From NCBI RefSeq assembly GCF_020595055.1, contig NZ_JAJDOO010000001.1:248001-312000 (forward strand): a stretch of 64,000 nt of DNA. Direction: 5' to 3'. Made by a program: the position numbers and the translations under genes. This document shows, in pieces, positions 36,333-44,854 of this stretch. The DNA is from Desulfosporosinus shakirovi. Its GTDB lineage: Bacteria > Bacillota > Desulfitobacteriia > Desulfitobacteriales > Desulfitobacteriaceae. Positions within the stretch are counted from its first letter, which is position 1; each line of letters starts with the position of its first letter. The notes beneath the pieces were generated by a model. The model saw only the letters and a program-made list of their open reading frames with translations. It did not search any database and had not been told where the DNA came from.

Positions 36333-37463
36333 ATGATACGATTTGATAAAGTATCCAAAGTATTCTCGGAGGGATTTAAAGCTTTGGATAATATATCTTT
36401 TCAGATTGATGAAGGAGAACTGTTTGTCTTAATCGGGCCCAGTGGCTGTGGCAAAACCACCACCATGAAAATGATTAACCGATTAACTGAACCGACACAA
36501 GGTAAGATCTGGATAGCTGATAAGGATATCAGTCAGGAAAATCCAGTCGAGTTACGGCGTAATATTGGGTATGTCATCCAGCATATCGGACTCTTGCCCC
36601 ATATGACAATTGGTCAGAATGTAGCCTTGGTACCGAGACTCAAAAAAATGAATGCTTCAAGCTACCAGCAAAGAGTGGATGATCTTTTATCGATGGTCGG
36701 CTTAGATCCGAACACTTATCGCGATCGTTATCCTGCAGAATTAAGCGGTGGTCAACAACAAAGGGTAGGAGTTATTAGAGCACTGGCCGCCGAGCCGCCG
36801 ATTATCTTAATGGACGAGCCCTTTAGCGCCTTAGATCCGATCAGCCGCGAACAACTACAGGACGAGCTTATTAGGCTTCAACAGGAAATTAAGAAAACCA
36901 TTGTCTTCGTCACTCATGATATGGATGAAGCCCTCAAAATCGCGGATCGTATTTGTATTATGCAAGAAGGAAAAATCGTGCAGTTAGACAGCCCGGACTA
37001 CATCCTGCGCCACCCAGCCAATGATTTTGTAAGCTCCTTTATAGGCCAAGACAGGCTTAATGCCGCCGGAATACTGCCTGATGTTGAAGAGGTAATGGTT
37101 AAACCTGTAACATCGAGTCCTAACCGTGGTTTGGCTGAAGCTATAAAGTTTATGCATAAACATAAAGTTGACAGCTTGCTTGTGACTGGACCGGGGAATA
37201 AATATCTAGGTATTGCCAAAGCATGGGATATCCAACAACATTACAATGACGAAACGTTAACCCTACAAGATATTATGGTAAAGGGTTTTTCGACAATTCA
37301 GAGAGACCGCCCATTAAGCGAGGCCATCGATATCATTAGTGAAAACAATGTGTCCAGTCTGCCTGTGCTCAGCGCTGAAGGGACGCTGGTAGGTGTTATT
37401 ACCAGGTCTAGTTTAGTGGATGTCATGGCACATAAATACGGAAATGGAACTACGGATTCCTAG
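36333..37463 (+). CDS. opuCA: Osmoprotectant (betaine/choline/carnitine) ABC transporter ATPase
   Basis: The 376-residue protein has Walker A GPSGCGKTTTMKMINRL, signature LSGGQQQRVGVIRAL, Walker B IILMDEPFSALDP and a C-terminal pair of CBS domains (about residues 250-370), which in OpuA/OpuC transporters sense ionic strength. AGGAGGAGG precedes the ATG. It is the first gene of a three-gene operon. Substrate could be glycine betaine, choline or carnitine; some relatives methylate-cycle betaine through corrinoid systems like those in this window. Confidence 0.92.
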   Translation: MIRFDKVSKVFSEGFKALDNISFQIDEGELFVLIGPSGCGKTTTMKMINRLTEPTQGKIWIADKDISQENPVELRRNIGYVIQHIGLLPHMTIGQNVALVPRLKKMNASSYQQRVDDLLSMVGLDPNTYRDRYPAELSGGQQQRVGVIRALAAEPPIILMDEPFSALDPISREQLQDELIRLQQEIKKTIVFVTHDMDEALKIADRICIMQEGKIVQLDSPDYILRHPANDFVSSFIGQDRLNAAGILPDVEEVMVKPVTSSPNRGLAEAIKFMHKHKVDSLLVTGPGNKYLGIAKAWDIQQHYNDETLTLQDIMVKGFSTIQRDRPLSEAIDIISENNVSSLPVLSAEGTLVGVITRSSLVDVMAHKYGNGTTDS

Positions 37464-37476
37464 AAAGGAAGGGGCT

Positions 37477-38115
37477 ATGGAAATATTTTCAGTTGTCCAG
37501 GATCGTTGGCCTGCTATCGTTACAGCTTTCAGCGAACATCTTCAGTTAACATTTGTCGCCCTCTTTTTTGCGATTGTTATTGCTGTTCCATTAGGAATCG
37601 TACTAACCCGTTATCGCAGAATAGCGGAGCCGGTAATTGGTGTGACGGCTGTAGCACAGACAATTCCAAGCCTTGCCCTACTCGGTTTAATGATCCCCCT
37701 AATAGGGATAGGTTTTTTTCCTGCTATTGTGGCCTTAACTATTTACGGATTATTACCCATCATTCGCAATACCTATACGGGTATAGTGGGGGTAAACCAA
37801 GCTGCTATTGAAGCAGGAGTGGGTATGGGAATGACTTCAAGCCAGGTACTAATTATGGTGGAAATACCTCTGTCACTCTCTGTTATTATCGCTGGGATAA
37901 GGACATCGACAGTTCTTATTGTAGGAGTAGCGACTCTCGCTGCTTTGATTGGAGCTGGCGGGTTGGGAGATCTGATTTTCAGAGGGGTTTCAATGTCTAG
38001 CAATGAACTAATTCTAGCAGGCGCAATCCCGGCTGCACTGTTGGCTTTGATGATTGATTATTTGTTCAAATGGATTGAGATTAGGGTCACGCCTAAAGGC
38101 AGTAGGGCTAATTAG
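37477..38115 (+). CDS. opuCB: Osmoprotectant ABC transporter permease
   Basis: The 212-residue membrane protein has five or six transmembrane segments and the binding-protein-dependent transport motif around GVGMGMTSSQVLIMVEIPLS. The ATG at 37477 follows AAGGAAGGGG; an upstream start inside opuCA lacks a site. Only one permease gene is present, so a homodimer is implied instead of the CB/CD heterodimer of Bacillus OpuC. Confidence 0.9.
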   Translation: MEIFSVVQDRWPAIVTAFSEHLQLTFVALFFAIVIAVPLGIVLTRYRRIAEPVIGVTAVAQTIPSLALLGLMIPLIGIGFFPAIVALTIYGLLPIIRNTYTGIVGVNQAAIEAGVGMGMTSSQVLIMVEIPLSLSVIIAGIRTSTVLIVGVATLAALIGAGGLGDLIFRGVSMSSNELILAGAIPAALLALMIDYLFKWIEIRVTPKGSRAN

Positions 38116-38153
38116 TCAATAAGCTCGAGTTCAATTTATGAGGAGGAAAACTT

Positions 38154-39059
38154 ATGAAAAAAGCAAGAATATATGGGGCTCTGGCAGTTATATTACTTTT
38201 GGTTTTCAGTATAGCGGGTTGCTCAGCTAACGGGAAAGACGGAGCAGGAGGTAAAGTCGTCATTAGTGGCAAGAACTTTACAGAGCAAGAAATTTTAGTT
38301 TACTTAATGGCTGGAGTAGTTGAGGCTAAAACTGATCTTGAAGTCGAAACTAAACCCTGGCTCGGAGGAACAATGGTTGCCTCGAAAGCATTAGATGCCG
38401 GGGATATTGACATCTATGCTGAATACACAGGAACGGCTTTGACGGTACAACTTGAACAAGAGGTCATAACTGACCCAGATGAAGCTTATGATACGGTAAG
38501 TAAAATGTACAAAGAAACAAAAGACATTACTTGGCTCAAGCCTTTTGGGTTTAATAATACCTATACGCTAACGCTGCGAAAAGCCGATGCGGAAAAGTTT
38601 GGTGTTGAAACCTTCAGTGATCTGGTTAAGCATGCACCTGATTTAGTCATGGCGTCTGAGCCGGAATTCCTTGAGCGGGATGACGGATATAAGGGTATCC
38701 AAAAATTGTATGGCATAGAATTCAAGGATGTTAAGGCAATGGATGCCGGCCTTATGTACAGTGCCCTCAAAGACGGCAAAGCGGACGTGTGCCCTGCCTA
38801 TGCTACAGATGGAAGAATTATTGCCTTTGATCTGAAAGTACTAAAGGATGACAAGCATTTCTTTCCACCCTATTACGCTGCTCCAATTATCCGTAATGAT
38901 ACGTTAGCCAAACACCCAGAGCTTGCAGATGCCCTTAACTCTTTGGCAGGCAAACTCGATGATTCAGTAATGCAACAACTAAACGCCAAGGTTGATCTGG
39001 ATAAGAAAACTTCTAAAGATGTTGCAAGCGAATGGCTTAAGGCCCAAGGCCTAATATAA
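38154..39059 (+). CDS. opuCC: Osmoprotectant-binding lipoprotein
   Basis: The 301-residue protein has a lipoprotein signal with lipobox SIAGC and the mature start VVISGKNFTEQEILVYLMAG, the OpuAC-like domain of OpuCC/OsmX. DAGDIDIYAEYTGTALT and YAAPIIRNDTLAKHPELADA are further family marks. GAGGAGG lies before the ATG. It delivers the compatible solute to OpuCB. Confidence 0.92.
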   Translation: MKKARIYGALAVILLLVFSIAGCSANGKDGAGGKVVISGKNFTEQEILVYLMAGVVEAKTDLEVETKPWLGGTMVASKALDAGDIDIYAEYTGTALTVQLEQEVITDPDEAYDTVSKMYKETKDITWLKPFGFNNTYTLTLRKADAEKFGVETFSDLVKHAPDLVMASEPEFLERDDGYKGIQKLYGIEFKDVKAMDAGLMYSALKDGKADVCPAYATDGRIIAFDLKVLKDDKHFFPPYYAAPIIRNDTLAKHPELADALNSLAGKLDDSVMQQLNAKVDLDKKTSKDVASEWLKAQGLI

Positions 39060-39134
39060 CAGAACCTAAAAGGGGATGTAGTAAAACTTTTTCCAGTTTA
39101 TCACATCCCCACTCTATCTGTAATCTCCTTATAT

Positions 39135-39178
39135 AATAGAGGACTGTTCACCACTTCAAAGGTGTACAGTCCTCTATT
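39135..39178. terminator. Strong terminator between opuCC and the NUDIX gene
   Basis: AATAGAGGACTGT...CACC pairs with GGTG...ACAGTCCTCTATT, followed by T-run. A second, imperfect hairpin (GGGGATGT/ACATCCCC) lies at 39072-39110. It can serve both converging genes. Confidence 0.8.
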
Positions 39179-39266
39179 TTGGGATAACACACCACCAGCT
39201 TGAAAAAATCTGAAGTTTTCTTACGGCCCCTTTTAGGTTCTAACTCACGTCACGTGAATTAAACTA

Positions 39267-39830
39267 TCAACTCCCTAATTCTTTAATTTTAGAGATAAAC
39301 TTCGCATACACCTTATGCATATGAGGTTCATTACTATATTCAATCAATTTTTCTAACGAAATCCATCTAACACCGCTATTTTCATCTTCTTTAACAATCA
39401 GAGCGTCATTCTCATCAGCTTCCATCAAAAATGCCACTGATAAATGTAGATGCGGGGATACATACTCCCCTCTTTTCATATGACCTAACACTGGAAGTAT
39501 GTCCAAAGAAAATATGCCCGAAGTAACCAAGTGAATATTATTAACTCCAGTTTCCTCCTTTAATTCTTTAATGGCCACAGCCAAAAGGTCTTTTTCCCCA
39601 TCTGCATGTCCACCTGTCCAGGACCAAGAATCATAAATATTATGATGGATTACAAGCACTTTATCTCTTGAACTATTTACTGCGAAAGCGGAGCTTGTGA
39701 AATGAGCAATCTTATTATTTCTCGTTAAAACGTCCTCAAATACCCCTAAGCAATTTAGAATTACCTCTTTATCCTTTTCCTCTTGCTCATTATATGGAAT
39801 ATATCTTTTGATTGATTCGACGAACTCCAT
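39267..39830 (-). CDS. NUDIX hydrolase
   Basis: The 187-residue protein carries a NUDIX box GHADGEKDLLAVAIKELKEE TGV-like: the REUXEEXGU half reads KELKEETGV and is intact, while the first acidic residue position reads K. An N-terminal extension of about 40 residues precedes the fold. It hydrolyses a nucleoside-diphosphate-linked compound; the substrate cannot be inferred. The ATG at 39830 is preferred; an ATG seven codons upstream is possible. It is alone between convergent and co-directional neighbours. Confidence 0.82.
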   Translation of the reverse strand: MEFVESIKRYIPYNEQEEKDKEVILNCLGVFEDVLTRNNKIAHFTSSAFAVNSSRDKVLVIHHNIYDSWSWTGGHADGEKDLLAVAIKELKEETGVNNIHLVTSGIFSLDILPVLGHMKRGEYVSPHLHLSVAFLMEADENDALIVKEDENSGVRWISLEKLIEYSNEPHMHKVYAKFISKIKELGS

Positions 39831-39992
39831 ATTCTCTCTCTTTTCATACAAGAATTATCCTTGTAAATCTAATTTAAACAGCTTAAATACTTCTACATGG
39901 CTAAAGCAACTATTTTCAAATAGGAAATCCTAGTAATTTTAAATAACGCTAATGTCCAAGTCACTTATTTAGCAAAAATATCAAATAGCAAA

Positions 39993-40451
39993 CTAAAACT
40001 CTCCCGTTCCTTCATCGTGAGAATAATCCTCTTTAGAGGCAACTTCCAACTCAAAATGATTAATCGCCGCCCCTACAGCGCCTACAAGTGCCAGCAATCG
40101 CAAACCAGGCTTCCTCCAAATTGTATACGCCAGAGCAAGTCCCAAGGGCGCTGAAAGGCTGATAATCGTATTGTCATGCCGTTTAAGGCTGATTGTAGAG
40201 TGACTAATATTTGATATGGTAGATTTGACACTATCCAAGATCCCCTGTCCACTCTCTTCGAAATTCCAGTCTTGCCCTAAACCATTTCGAACCTTCTCCA
40301 AATCATCCAAAGCCTTCAGTAAATCACCCTGAGCCAAGTTTAAGGCCGTACGAGCCTCTTCGTATCCAATCCCCATTCGTTCACGCAAAACATCTATCTT
40401 TTCAAGTTCTGTCCAAGGTTCATTCATTTTCTTTGCCTTCCTTTCCGTCAA
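39993..40451 (-). CDS. DUF4342-like protein with UBA-type N-terminus
   Basis: The 152-residue protein has an N-terminal UBA/TS-N-like helical segment (EKIDVLRERMGIGYEEARTA, LNLAQGDLLKALDDLE) and a C-terminal hydrophobic stretch of about 35 residues (LSAPLGLALAYTIWRKPGLR onward). This is the DUF4342 pattern found in Clostridia. The start is either TTG at 40451 (AGGAGAG five bases before) or ATG at 40427 (AAGGAAGG nine bases before). It lies 10 bases after recO on the same strand. Function unknown. Confidence 0.65.
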   Translation of the reverse strand: MTERKAKKMNEPWTELEKIDVLRERMGIGYEEARTALNLAQGDLLKALDDLEKVRNGLGQDWNFEESGQGILDSVKSTISNISHSTISLKRHDNTIISLSAPLGLALAYTIWRKPGLRLLALVGAVGAAINHFELEVASKEDYSHDEGTGEF

Positions 40452-40461
40452 AACTTCTCTC

Positions 40462-41211
40462 CTATGAATCCTGTGTTAAACTTCCCATCCTCCACGATTT
40501 AAGAGGACGCTCAAACTTATGCTCAAGATAAAGTCGCAATGTCTCCAAAATCTCTTGCTGCATCCAAGCCCCCCAGCGCATACGGTCCAGCTTAGTAATA
40601 TCAGCACGAATCAGTTGACGCATAAATGCAATACTGCCTGCCCGAATCCATCGCCCCGAATAGTTCTCCTGACACTTCCCACATAAAGTACCACCAGCTT
40701 CTAAACTAAAAAACATCCGATCCCCCTTCACGCTAACCCCACACTCGGCACATTCCCCCAGAAGCGGACGATAACCCAAAACTTCCATTAACCGCAAAGA
40801 GTATGCACTAAGCACAAGAGCCGGATCAAACTGTTCCAGTAGAAAAAAACAGGTCAAGGTAAGTGTAAAGAGTTCCGTATTAGGCTGATCAGGTATTGTC
40901 GAGATATCTAACAGCTCAGAAATCCCGGTAGCAGCAAATGACCGATCCAGATCATTCCAAAGATGTGGAAAACTCTCCTTAGGGCTGCACTGACTGACGG
41001 TATCCAGACTCTTCCCCCGATGAATCAGAAAATCCCCATATGTAAATAATTGAGCTCCCGCTCTTTGACGACTCTTGGGTTTGCGAACCCCTTTTGCCAC
41101 AGCTTGAAGCTTCCCCAACTCACGGGAAAAAAGAGTGAGTACACGATCCGACTCACCAAATTGCTTGCTGCGGATCACCAACGCGTCCGCATGATAAACG
41201 GCCACGCCCAC
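40462..41211 (-). CDS. recO: DNA repair protein RecO
   Basis: The 249-residue protein has an N-terminal OB fold (ADALVIRSKQFGESDRVLTL) and a four-cysteine zinc site (CAECG ... CGKC). RecO loads RecA onto SSB-coated DNA with RecR. It starts with GTG. The gene order era-(deoC)-recO is typical of Firmicutes with deoC as an insertion. Confidence 0.93.
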   Translation of the reverse strand: MGVAVYHADALVIRSKQFGESDRVLTLFSRELGKLQAVAKGVRKPKSRQRAGAQLFTYGDFLIHRGKSLDTVSQCSPKESFPHLWNDLDRSFAATGISELLDISTIPDQPNTELFTLTLTCFFLLEQFDPALVLSAYSLRLMEVLGYRPLLGECAECGVSVKGDRMFFSLEAGGTLCGKCQENYSGRWIRAGSIAFMRQLIRADITKLDRMRWGAWMQQEILETLRLYLEHKFERPLKSWRMGSLTQDS

Positions 41212-41289
41212 TCACCCTTTCTATTTTTTCTATTCTATGATCTTAGTATGCATTTATTGTGGATGAAAAGCTAACTTTGTGCTTTAAAG

Positions 41290-41306
41290 GATGTACACAC
41301 AAGTCC
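41290..41306 (-). repeat. Terminal fragment of the stop-codon-associated repeat, after deoC
   Basis: The 17 bases GATGTACACACAAGTCC directly adjoin the deoC stop codon. They match the end of the long repeats at 43016-43322 and 51440-51705, which adjoin the stops of cdd and rsmE in the same way. The remainder of the element is missing here. Confidence 0.65.
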
Positions 41307-41942
41307 TCACACAAGTACCGCACTCGTCCCCAACCTATCCGCTCCAGCCTCCACGAGCTCAAGGGCAAACTCCTTCGTCCTGATTCCACCTGATGCCTTA
41401 ACCTTAACATTTTCTCCAACCCATTTTTTCAGATTACGCACATCCTCGATGGTGGCTCCCCCTCCTGCAAAGCCAGTTGAAGTTTTAATAAAATCTGCCC
41501 CCGAACGTTTAACAATCTCGGCCGCCGATTTTTTCTCATCTTCAGTAAGCAAGCTGGTTTCGATAATAACCTTTATGATTAACCCGCACTCATGGGCAGC
41601 TTCCACCACTCTGGTAATATCCCGCTCAACCGCTTCCCAATTTCCTGATTTTGCCATGCCGACATTTATGACCATATCCACTTCTTTACCGCCATGTGCT
41701 TTGACCATAAAAACTTCCTGAACTTTAACTTCTGTATACGTCGCTCCTAATGGAAAACCCACAACAGCGGCAATACAAATCCCCGTCCCATGCAAAATTT
41801 TAGAAGCTGTTTGCACATAACAGGGATTAACACAAACAGCCGCAAACTTATGCTGTTGAGCTTCATGACAAAGTATCACAATATCCTTTTCAGACGCTTG
41901 AGGTTTTAATAATGTGTGATCAGTTATTCCTGCAATAGTCAT
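41307..41942 (-). CDS. deoC: Deoxyribose-phosphate aldolase
   Basis: The 211-residue TIM-barrel enzyme cleaves 2-deoxyribose-5-phosphate to acetaldehyde and glyceraldehyde-3-phosphate. The Schiff-base lysine is in GADFIKTSTGFAGGGAT, and KASGGIRTKEFALELVEAGA is the C-terminal motif. It lies five bases after era on the same strand, near cdd; both act in pyrimidine deoxynucleoside salvage. Confidence 0.95.
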   Translation of the reverse strand: MTIAGITDHTLLKPQASEKDIVILCHEAQQHKFAAVCVNPCYVQTASKILHGTGICIAAVVGFPLGATYTEVKVQEVFMVKAHGGKEVDMVINVGMAKSGNWEAVERDITRVVEAAHECGLIIKVIIETSLLTEDEKKSAAEIVKRSGADFIKTSTGFAGGGATIEDVRNLKKWVGENVKVKASGGIRTKEFALELVEAGADRLGTSAVLV

Positions 41943-41947
41943 CTTTA

Positions 41948-42871
41948 TTATCCCTTTTCCTTTCCATAGCCATAGTTTCGCAAGCTATCCGGCCTATTCC
42001 GCCAATCTTTTTTAACTTTAACCCAAAGCTCCAAAAACACCTTACTGCCCAACAAAGCCTCGATATCCAAACGAGCCAAGCGGCCAATTTCCTTAAGTTG
42101 TTTACCCCCTGCCCCGATGATAATCCCTTTTTGAGAATCTCGCTCAACCACAACCAAGGCTCGCACTTTAACCAAAGTCTTCTTTTCTTCAACCTCTTCA
42201 ATCACGACAGCAATCGAATGCGGAACCTCATCTCGGGTCAGTTGAAGTACCTTTTCGCGCACTAACTCAGCCATAATAAAACGTTCCGGTTGATCAGTCA
42301 CTTCATCTTCGGGATAATACATCGGACCCGCAGGCATTTTATCAAAAATCACTCTTAACAGTTCATCCGTATTTTCCCCGGTTTTTGCAGAAATAGGTAC
42401 GATAGCTTTGAAATCTGCCAAACTTGAGAATTGCTGAATTTTATGCATCAACTGATCTTTACTCAATAAGTCAACTTTATTCAAAGCAAGCACACATGGA
42501 GTCTTTGTTTGCTTGAGCATTTCAATGATAAACTCTTCCCCAGCACCGAAATCCGCCGAAAGATCCACCATATAAAGGATCACATCAACCTCTCGCATAG
42601 ATTCCTTAGCCGCACCAACCATGAACTCTCCGAGCTTATGCTTTGGCTTATGTATTCCAGGCGTATCCAAAAAAACAATCTGTCCCCGCTCCTCGGTCAA
42701 GATACACTGGATTCGATTACGGGTAGTCTGAGGCTTATCGGACATGATAAGCACTTTCTGTCCTAATAAATGATTAAGCAAGGTTGATTTCCCTGCATTC
42801 GGTCTTCCTATAACAGACACAAAACCTGAACGAAATCCATCTGATTTTAATGAACCCAACGGTGAAGTCAC
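41948..42871 (-). CDS. era: GTPase Era
   Basis: The 307-residue protein has G1 GRPNAGKST, G3 DTPGI, G4 NKVD, G5 SAKTG and a C-terminal KH domain (VVERDSQKGIIIGAGGKQLK). It binds the 16S rRNA 3' end during small-subunit assembly. The gene lies in the conserved pgpH-ybeY-dgkA-cdd-era-recO order, here with a 450-base gap to cdd filled by a long structured repeat. Confidence 0.97.
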   Translation of the reverse strand: MTSPLGSLKSDGFRSGFVSVIGRPNAGKSTLLNHLLGQKVLIMSDKPQTTRNRIQCILTEERGQIVFLDTPGIHKPKHKLGEFMVGAAKESMREVDVILYMVDLSADFGAGEEFIIEMLKQTKTPCVLALNKVDLLSKDQLMHKIQQFSSLADFKAIVPISAKTGENTDELLRVIFDKMPAGPMYYPEDEVTDQPERFIMAELVREKVLQLTRDEVPHSIAVVIEEVEEKKTLVKVRALVVVERDSQKGIIIGAGGKQLKEIGRLARLDIEALLGSKVFLELWVKVKKDWRNRPDSLRNYGYGKEKG

Positions 42872-43015
42872 TTCCCTATCTTATAGCATTAATTTTTCAT
42901 GTTATCTATATACTACCATAACCTTAACTGATAACGTCTATTCAGCAGACATTTGAGTAGGTATTCTTAAAGAATTTCACACACCCTCAGAACAGCTCAA
43001 TAACATAAGCACCCC

Positions 43016-43322
43016 GTAAGAAGGAAGGTGCACATGAAATGCGCCTTCTCCCAAGCAGTCTTAACCTCATTCCCCGTTCCAAGTCCCGGGACACAGTATC
43101 ACACGATCGCAACGTCTTTGCCCTTAGCAGCCTAGCAAACTTCCGTTCAAGCGCCCCCACACATACGGGGCAGTGTACAGGGTCCCCTCCCGCCATCCTG
43201 CAAGAAGAGTAATCCGTGCGAAAACGGTGTTTTCATGGGCTGAACCCCGCTCCCCAAAACCAAGAGATTGAACGGTTAGTTTGCTCTGCGTCGTAAGACC
43301 GAGCGATGTACACACAAGTCCC
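43016..43322 (-). repeat. Stop-codon-associated structured repeat, copy B
   Basis: About 300 bases begin right after the cdd TAG (minus strand GGGACTTGTGTGTACAT) and share blocks with copy C: GTTTGCTCTGCGTCGTA, the arm pair AGCAAACTTCCGTTCAA/TTGAACGGTTAGTTTGCT, CATACGGGGCAGTGTACAGG and CACATGAAATG-GCCTT. The central ~90 bases differ from copy C. Two spurious open frames of about 70 codons lie inside. Nothing else is recognisable in 42872-43015. Confidence 0.8.
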
Positions 43323-43778
43323 CTAGAGAAACTCCGGCCCAAACGCCTCCGGCAACAACACTTTCAAACTTGTCCACCGCAAATGTCCTTGACCATTCAT
43401 AAGAATGACCGGACAATCCACAGCAAATTCACGAATTACCTGTCGGCATGCGCCGCATGGAGATGGAAAAACCTCACTTGGAACAGCAATAACTATTCCT
43501 TTCAATTCTCGTTCTCCACGAGCAATCGCTTGAAAAATTGCATTTCGTTCTGCGCAAACCGTTAAACCATAACTGGCATTCTCCACGTTACATCCACTAT
43601 AAATCTTTCCTGATGAAAACAGCACTGCCGACCCAACTGGGTAATGGGAATAGGGCACATACGCTTGATCATATGCTGCTTTGGCCCGGTCAATAAGTTC
43701 TTGTATGAGCTTAGGATCGAGCATACCTACCAGCTCTGATTCCATTCTCTCTATCGTTTGAGATTGATCCTGCTTCAC
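43323..43778 (-). CDS. cdd: Cytidine deaminase
   Basis: The 151-residue zinc enzyme converts cytidine and deoxycytidine to uridine forms. The site is CNVENASYGLTVCAERNAIF with PCGACRQ; the three zinc cysteines and catalytic Glu (CAE) are present. It starts with GTG behind AGGAGG, though an ATG at codon 12 would give the usual family length. It follows dgkA by 21 bases. The stop codon adjoins repeat copy B. Confidence 0.95.
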   Translation of the reverse strand: MKQDQSQTIERMESELVGMLDPKLIQELIDRAKAAYDQAYVPYSHYPVGSAVLFSSGKIYSGCNVENASYGLTVCAERNAIFQAIARGERELKGIVIAVPSEVFPSPCGACRQVIREFAVDCPVILMNGQGHLRWTSLKVLLPEAFGPEFL

Positions 43779-43799
43779 AGAGTTAAATCCCCCTCCTGC

Positions 43800-44183
43800 C
43801 TAAAAGATCCCTCTCGTAAATCGCATCAATGCAGGGGCAAAAACCATTATCCCGATCACAACTGCTTGGATCGCGGTAACTAAAACAGCCCCTGCCGCAA
43901 CATCTTTCGCAATTCCTGCTAGAGGGTGATAGTTCGGTTGCACCATATCAACCACCGTTTCAATGGCGGAATTCATGACCTCCGCACTAATGACGCTCCC
44001 AATCGCCAAAATAAGAATCAACCATTCAAACCGTGTAACCCTGCTCCACCAAGCAAAGAGCAAAACACTAATACCTGCAACTACGTGAAACTGCATGTGC
44101 TTCTGAGTCCTCACAGTGTATATCATTCCACGCCAAGCTTGCTTTAGGCTACGCAAAAACCCCGGTTTATGATGAATCCCCAT
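43800..44183 (-). CDS. dgkA: Diacylglycerol/undecaprenol kinase
   Basis: The 127-residue membrane kinase has three or four transmembrane helices and the motif EVMNSAIETVVDMVQ ... HPLAGIAKDVAAGAVLV. In Gram-positives this family phosphorylates undecaprenol for cell-wall lipid carrier recycling. GGAGGG precedes the ATG. Confidence 0.94.
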   Translation of the reverse strand: MGIHHKPGFLRSLKQAWRGMIYTVRTQKHMQFHVVAGISVLLFAWWSRVTRFEWLILILAIGSVISAEVMNSAIETVVDMVQPNYHPLAGIAKDVAAGAVLVTAIQAVVIGIMVFAPALMRFTRGIF

Positions 44184-44225
44184 CTGTTATCCCTCCGTTT
44201 GAAGTTATAAGCTCTTAGCGTATTG

Positions 44226-44699
44226 CTATACTCTCTCTAACTTCAACTTAGCCATTACCTCTTCTTCTTTACTGCGCATTTCTTGTTGATCATTCTCTTC
44301 TTCATGATCAAAGCCTAATAAATGGAGAGTCCCATGGACAGCCAGGTATACAATCTCCCGCTCGAAGGAATGCCCATATTCCTGCGCTTGATCTCTTGCC
44401 CGTTCGACAGAGATCACAATATCCCCAAGCATCTCGTCCTCTTCCTCAATTTCCGGTTCTTCCTTCATCTCTTCTTGTAAGGCAAAAGAAAGAACATCCG
44501 TTGGCCGATCTACTCCTCGATACTCAAGATTTAAGGCATGGATGCGTTGATTATCCACTAGCAATAGGCTTACTTCTGCCTCTTCCGAGCCATCTGACAG
44601 TCGGACAGCCTCGTTAATAGCTTTATTTAACATAGTCGCCAGCGGTTCACGCTGTTCCTTCAAGATCGATTCTTCTTCCCAAGAGATATCTATGATCAC
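44226..44699 (-). CDS. ybeY: Endoribonuclease YbeY
   Basis: The 157-residue metalloprotein has the zinc motif [11 protein letters not shown] and [18 protein letters not shown]. It acts in 16S rRNA 3'-end maturation and ribosome quality control. It starts with GTG. The insert between the conserved blocks is rich in acidic residues ([14 protein letters not shown]). Confidence 0.95.
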   Translation of the reverse strand: MIIDISWEEESILKEQREPLATMLNKAINEAVRLSDGSEEAEVSLLLVDNQRIHALNLEYRGVDRPTDVLSFALQEEMKEEPEIEEEDEMLGDIVISVERARDQAQEYGHSFEREIVYLAVHGTLHLLGFDHEEENDQQEMRSKEEEVMAKLKLERV

Positions 44700-44854
44700 A
44701 CAATTTCGAGCAAACCCTCCTATGAGCCGGAATGTGGTCTACCCTTCCCCCTTTCAAATTTCAAATTTCAAAATCAGCTTGTTTTTATCATCTTACGATA
44801 ACCTTTGTTAATCTTCTTCCTAATTTCATTGTGCCTGTTTTTTCCTAACCTTAT

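Noticed and set aside
42987-43342. Two minus-strand frames of about 70 codons
   Set aside because: They lie wholly in the structured repeat after cdd and are not kept in the other copy.
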